Shown here: in pieces, positions 60,021-64,000 of the stretch
Layout of the letters: every line of letters starts with the position of its first letter
How positions within the stretch are numbered: the stretch's first letter is position 1
Notes under the pieces: generated by a model
What the model saw: only the letters and a program-made list of their open reading frames with translations
What the model was told of the DNA's origin: nothing
Database searches by the model: none
Assembly (NCBI RefSeq): GCF_002879865.1
Contig: NZ_PNXY01000028.1
Span: 17,620 to 81,619, forward strand
Source of the DNA: Paraburkholderia rhynchosiae
GTDB taxonomy: Bacteria > Pseudomonadota > Gammaproteobacteria > Burkholderiales > Burkholderiaceae
Length of the DNA: 64,000 nucleotides
Direction of reading: 5' to 3'
Translations under genes and position numbers: made by a program

Positions 60021-60059
60021 GGCCTTGGCTCGCAAATACCCCGAGCCAAGGCTGCTTTT
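60021..60059 (+). terminator. Terminator-like hairpin between prpC and acnD
   Basis: Arms GCCTTGGCTCG (60021-60031) and CGAGCCAAGGC (60041-60051) with a 9-base loop, followed by TGCTTTTTG. A good Rho-independent terminator in the plus direction, 73 bases behind the prpC stop. Since acnD and prpF belong to the same pathway, it either reduces read-through or acnD has its own promoter in 60060-60186, where I see no clear one. Confidence 0.75.
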
Positions 60060-60186
60060 TGCAGCCACGAGCTACACTAGACTGATCGCTCATCGAAAAA
60101 AAGCTGGAACGCGCCGTTAAGAAGGCCCGCGCAATGCGATTGGCCGCCGCCCTTGTTCCCGCATCATTATTGTTGTCCCCAAGCCA

Positions 60187-62784
60187 ATGAATACTGCCAA
60201 CCGCAAACGCCTTCCCGGCACCCAGCTCGATTTCTTCGATGCGCGCGCCGCCGTCGACGCGATCCAGCCCGGCGCCTACGACAAGCTGCCGTACACGTCA
60301 CGCGTGCTCGCTGAAAATCTCGTGCGACGCTGCGATCCGGTGACGCTCGTCGCTTCGCTGAAACAGATCGTCGAGCGCAAGCGCGAGCTGGATTTTCCGT
60401 GGTTTCCGGCGCGCGTGGTGTGTCATGACATTCTCGGCCAGACCGCGCTCGTCGATCTCGCCGGTTTGCGCGACGCGATTGCTGCGCAAGGCGGCGATCC
60501 CGCAATGGTCAATCCGGTGGTGCCGACGCAACTCGTCGTGGATCACTCGCTCGCTGTGGAATGCGGCGGCTTCGACCCGGACGCGTTCGCGAAGAATCGC
60601 GCAATCGAAGACCGCCGCAATGAAGACCGCTTCGACTTCATCAACTGGACGAAGCGCGCTTTCAGGAACGTCGACGTGATTCCGCCGGGCAACGGCATCC
60701 TGCATCAGATCAACCTCGAACGCATGAGCCCGGTCGTGCAGGTCAAAGACGGCGTGGCGTTTCCCGATACATTGGTCGGCACGGACTCGCATACGCCGAT
60801 GGTCGACGCGCTTGGCGTGATAGCAATCGGCGTGGGCGGACTCGAAGCGGAAAGCGTGATGCTGGGCCGTGCGTCGTATATGCGGCTGCCGGACATTGTC
60901 GGTGTGGAACTGACGGGCAAGCCCGCTGAAGGCATTACGGCAACCGACGTGGTGCTGTCGCTGACAGAGTTCCTGCGCAAGGAAAAAGTGGTCGGCGCGT
61001 ACCTCGAATTCTTCGGCGAAGGCACGGCGAAGCTTACGCTCGGCGACCGCGCGACGATTGCCAACATGGCGCCGGAATTCGGCGCGACCGCCGCGATGTT
61101 CTATATCGACGAGCAGACCATCAAGTACCTGAAGCTCACCGGCCGCGACGACGAACTCGTGAAGCTCGTCGAAACGTACGCGAAAGAAACCGGCTTGTGG
61201 GCCGACAGCCTTGAGCATGCCGAGTACGAACGCGTGCTGAAGTTCGATCTGTCCACGGTCGTCCGTACGCTGGCGGGGCCGTCAAATCCCCATCGACGTT
61301 TGCCGGTTTCGGAACTCGCGGCTCGCGGCATCAGCGGCAAGGTCGAAAACGAGCCGGGCTTGATGCCGGACGGCGCGGTGATCATCGCGGCGATCACGAG
61401 CTGCACGAACACCAACAATCCGCGCAACATGATCGCCGCCGGCCTGCTCGCGCGTAACGCGAACCGGCGCGGACTGACGCGCAAGCCGTGGGCGAAGACA
61501 TCGCTCGCGCCGGGCTCGAAAGCCGTCACGTTGTATCTGGAAGAAGCCGGCTTGCTGCCCGAGCTCGAACAGCTTGGCTTCGGCGTGGTTGCTTATGCGT
61601 GCACGTCGTGCAACGGCATGTCCGGCGCGCTCGATCCGGCGATCCAGAAGGAAATCGTGGAGCGCGATCTGTATGCAACTGCCGTGCTGTCGGGCAACCG
61701 CAATTTCGACGGCCGCATTCATCCGTTTGCGAAGCAGGCGTTTCTTGCATCGCCGCCGCTAGTGGTGGCTTATGCGATTGCGGGCACGATTCGCTTCGAC
61801 ATTGAAAAAGACGTGCTCGGTGTCGATGCCGAGGGTCACGCGGTGACGCTGAAGGATATCTGGCCGTCGGACGAAGAGATCGACGCGATCGTGGCTTCCA
61901 GCGTAAAGCCCGAGCAATTCCGCAAAGTGTATGAGCCGATGTTCGCGGTGTCCGTGGATACGGGAGAGAAAGCGGACCCGCTCTACGACTGGCGTCCAAT
62001 GAGCACGTACATTCGCCGTCCGCCGTATTGGGAAGGCGCGCTTGCAGGCGAACGCACGTTGAAGGGCATGCGTGCGCTCGCCGTGCTCGGCGACAACATC
62101 ACGACCGATCACCTGTCGCCATCGAATGCGATTTTGCCGGATAGCGCAGCGGGCGAATACCTCACGAAAATGGGCTTGCCCGAAGAAGATTTCAATTCGT
62201 ACGCGACGCATCGCGGCGATCACCTGACCGCGCAGCGCGCCACGTTCGCGAACCCGACGCTGAAGAACGAGATGGTGATCGAAGACGGCCAGGTGAAGGC
62301 CGGTTCGTTTGCGCGCATCGAGCCCGAGGGCAAGATCGCGCGCATGTGGGAAGCGATCGAAACGTATATGGAGCGCAAGCAGCCGCTGATCGTGATTGCC
62401 GGGGCGGACTACGGCCAGGGTTCGTCGCGTGACTGGGCGGCCAAGGGCGTGCGACTTGCCGGCGCGGAAGCGATTGTCGCCGAAGGCTTCGAGCGTATTC
62501 ACCGCACGAACCTGGTCGGCATGGGCGTGCTGCCGCTTGAATTCAAACCCGGCGTGAACCGCATCACGTTGGCGATTGACGGCACGGAGACGTTCGACGT
62601 GATCGGCGAACGCAAGCCGCGCGCGGATCTGACGCTTGTGATCCATCGCCGAAGTGGAGAGCGTGTCGAGGTACCGGTGACGTGCCGGCTCGACACGGCA
62701 GAAGAACTTTCCATCTATGAAGCCGGCGGCGTATTGCAACGTTTTGCGCAGGACTTTCTGGAGTCGTCGAAGGCGGCGGCTTGA
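60187..62784 (+). CDS. acnD: AcnD, Fe-S-dependent 2-methylcitrate dehydratase
   Basis: 865 residues of the aconitase family, AcnD subgroup (start KRLPGTQLDFFDARAAVDAI and PYTSRVLAENLVRRCDP). It dehydrates 2-methylcitrate; in this variant of the cycle AcnD with PrpF replaces PrpD. 4Fe-4S ligands are Cys406 (AITSCTNTNNPR), Cys472 and Cys475 (YACTSCNGMSG). The swivel domain has GADYGQGSSRDWAAKG. The Shine-Dalgarno sequence before the ATG is weak. prpF follows after 122 bases. Confidence 0.95.
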   Translation: MNTANRKRLPGTQLDFFDARAAVDAIQPGAYDKLPYTSRVLAENLVRRCDPVTLVASLKQIVERKRELDFPWFPARVVCHDILGQTALVDLAGLRDAIAAQGGDPAMVNPVVPTQLVVDHSLAVECGGFDPDAFAKNRAIEDRRNEDRFDFINWTKRAFRNVDVIPPGNGILHQINLERMSPVVQVKDGVAFPDTLVGTDSHTPMVDALGVIAIGVGGLEAESVMLGRASYMRLPDIVGVELTGKPAEGITATDVVLSLTEFLRKEKVVGAYLEFFGEGTAKLTLGDRATIANMAPEFGATAAMFYIDEQTIKYLKLTGRDDELVKLVETYAKETGLWADSLEHAEYERVLKFDLSTVVRTLAGPSNPHRRLPVSELAARGISGKVENEPGLMPDGAVIIAAITSCTNTNNPRNMIAAGLLARNANRRGLTRKPWAKTSLAPGSKAVTLYLEEAGLLPELEQLGFGVVAYACTSCNGMSGALDPAIQKEIVERDLYATAVLSGNRNFDGRIHPFAKQAFLASPPLVVAYAIAGTIRFDIEKDVLGVDAEGHAVTLKDIWPSDEEIDAIVASSVKPEQFRKVYEPMFAVSVDTGEKADPLYDWRPMSTYIRRPPYWEGALAGERTLKGMRALAVLGDNITTDHLSPSNAILPDSAAGEYLTKMGLPEEDFNSYATHRGDHLTAQRATFANPTLKNEMVIEDGQVKAGSFARIEPEGKIARMWEAIETYMERKQPLIVIAGADYGQGSSRDWAAKGVRLAGAEAIVAEGFERIHRTNLVGMGVLPLEFKPGVNRITLAIDGTETFDVIGERKPRADLTLVIHRRSGERVEVPVTCRLDTAEELSIYEAGGVLQRFAQDFLESSKAAA

Positions 62785-62838
62785 GATTTATTAGCGGCCC
62801 GAACGTGGTTCGATGGGTTCGGCTGCGAACATAACGAA

Positions 62839-62874
62839 GGGGCGGGCGGCACGATGTTTCGTGCGGTTCGCCCC
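62839..62874 (+). other. Hairpin between acnD and prpF
   Basis: Outer arms GGGGCG and CGCCCC, an internal 4+4-base loop, then inner arms GCACGA and TCGTGC with a 4-base loop. No T run follows. It may limit prpF expression or stabilise acnD mRNA. Confidence 0.5.
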
Positions 62875-62906
62875 TGATCACGACATTGTTTCGGGACACT
62901 GTTTTC

Positions 62907-64000
62907 ATGGCGCACAAACCGCAGATCAAGATTCCGGCCACCTATATGCGTGGCGGCACTAGCAAAGGCGTGTTCTTCCGTTTGCAGGATTTGCCCGACG
63001 CGGCGCAAACGCCGGGCGCCGCGCGCGACGCGCTGCTGCTGCGTGTGATCGGGAGCCCCGATCCCTATGGCAAGCAGATAGATGGGATGGGCGGCGCGAC
63101 GTCGAGCACGAGCAAGACGGTGATCATCGATAAAAGCAGCAAGCCCGATCACGATGTGGATTATCTGTTTGGGCAAGTGTCGATCGATAAGCCGTTTGTC
63201 GACTGGAGCGGCAATTGCGGCAATCTGTCAGCCGCAGTGGGGCCGTTCGCGATCAGCGCGGGTTTGGTGGACGGGAGCCGCATTCCGCGCGATGGCGTGG
63301 CCACCGTGCGCATCTGGCAGGCGAACATCGGCAAGACGATCATTGCGCACGTGCCGATGACCGACGGCGCGGTGCAGGAAACCGGCGACTTCGAACTCGA
63401 CGGCGTGACCTTTCCGGCGGCGGAAGTGCGGCTCGAATTCATGGACCCGGCTGCAGAAGAAGACGGCGCAGGCGGCTCGATGTTCCCGACGGGCAATCTC
63501 GTCGATGACCTGGAGGTGCCGGGCGTCGGCACGCTGAAAGCGACAATGATCAACGCGGGCATTCCGACGATCTTCGTGAATGCGGATGCGATCGGCTACA
63601 CGGGCACGGAGTTGCAGGACGCCATCAATAGCGATGAAAAGGCGCTCTCGATGTTTGAGACGATTCGCGCACACGGCGCATTGCGCATGGGACTGATCAA
63701 GCATCTGGATGAGATTGCGACGCGGCAGCACACGCCGAAGATCGCGTTCGTCGCGAAGCCGGCTGATTATGTTGCGTCGAGCGGCAAGCGGATTGGCGCG
63801 GGGGATGTCGATTTGCTGGTGCGCGCGCTGTCGATGGGCAAGCTGCATCACGCGATGATGGGTACGGCCGCGGTGGCGATCGGCACAGCGGCTGCAATTC
63901 CGGGGACGTTGGTGAATCTGGCGGCTGGAGGCGGTGAGCGTGAGGCGGTACGGTTCGGGCATCCGTCAGGCACGCTGCGGGTGGGGGCGGAGGCTGCTGT
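62907..64000 (+). CDS. prpF: PrpF, AcnD-accessory isomerase (partial, runs off the right edge)
   Basis: About 364 codons of the 2-methylaconitate cis-trans isomerase PrpF are present; the family is usually ~390-400 residues, so only the C-terminal end is missing. Motifs: IPATYMRGGTSKGVFFRLQD at the start, MGGATSSTSKTVII, DWSGNCGNLSAAVGPFAI with the active-site Cys region, and INAGIPTIFV. It isomerises the AcnD product so that aconitase can continue the cycle. It always accompanies acnD in this pathway variant. Confidence 0.94.
   Translation, partial: MAHKPQIKIPATYMRGGTSKGVFFRLQDLPDAAQTPGAARDALLLRVIGSPDPYGKQIDGMGGATSSTSKTVIIDKSSKPDHDVDYLFGQVSIDKPFVDWSGNCGNLSAAVGPFAISAGLVDGSRIPRDGVATVRIWQANIGKTIIAHVPMTDGAVQETGDFELDGVTFPAAEVRLEFMDPAAEEDGAGGSMFPTGNLVDDLEVPGVGTLKATMINAGIPTIFVNADAIGYTGTELQDAINSDEKALSMFETIRAHGALRMGLIKHLDEIATRQHTPKIAFVAKPADYVASSGKRIGAGDVDLLVRALSMGKLHHAMMGTAAVAIGTAAAIPGTLVNLAAGGGEREAVRFGHPSGTLRVGAEAA

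Noticed and set aside
60060..60186. A sigma-54 promoter for acnD
   Set aside because: TGGCCG and TTGT occur in the gap, but the spacing is one base off and the -12 GC is missing.

Overview
The window is high-GC DNA with dense, mostly operonic genes. It looks like a chromosomal segment of a beta-proteobacterium, most likely Paraburkholderia or Burkholderia. The main support is the gene content: a propionate locus of the AcnD/PrpF type, a Burkholderiales-style Tad pilus operon, many ABC-type catabolic operons and LysR/LacI/AraC/Lrp regulators. The species call is inference from gene content, not a database match. I saw no tRNA, rRNA, CRISPR array, intact insertion sequence or prophage.

Layout. 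1-6.1 kb: the 5' part of an ABC exporter (minus), then a plus-strand run of a zinc-ribbon/class III cyclase/AAA/TPR signalling protein, a patatin-like lipase and an HD-like hydrolase. 6.3-18.5 kb: a complete minus-strand Tad (Flp pilus) operon, read from two tandem Flp pilins at 18.5 kb down to TadG at 6.3 kb, with an extra AAA+ ATPase inside it and no visible tadD or rcpB. 18.5-19.7 kb: about 1.2 kb without a convincing gene. 19.7-24.7 kb: a phytase-like secreted esterase, an orphan sulfonate-type binding protein, a HAD dehalogenase and gabD.

24.9-33.8 kb: a galactan/galacto-oligosaccharide locus. A LacI-type regulator is divergent from ATPase, binding protein, two permeases, GH42 beta-galactosidase and GH53 endo-galactanase. 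From the binding protein onward the order matches the Bacillus gan operon, and two near-identical LacI-type palindromes sit in front. 33.8-39.8 kb: small orphan genes, then a minus-strand group (tartrate/D-malate dehydrogenase, aspartoacylase-like deacylase, cupin, AAHS-type MFS carrier) with a divergent LysR regulator. 39.8-56.5 kb: a 16.7 kb catabolic cluster that I cannot match to a named pathway. Its left arm (minus) is GNAT, GhrA-like reductase, class III aminotransferase and Lrp regulator. Its right arm (plus) is aldehyde dehydrogenase, HAD, FAD amine oxidase, a peptide/opine-type ABC importer, a three-subunit HcnABC-like flavoprotein dehydrogenase and a minimal AraC regulator. It looks like uptake and oxidative deamination of an amine, opine or N-substituted amino acid.

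56.5-64 kb: the 2-methylcitrate locus prpR / prpC-acnD-prpF, with prpF cut by the window edge. A near-consensus sigma-54 promoter and paired inverted repeats lie between prpR and prpC. prpB is not in its usual place. A recurring theme is a strong hairpin directly behind genes whose product is needed in excess (both pilins and two ABC binding proteins), suggesting control of stoichiometry at the mRNA level.
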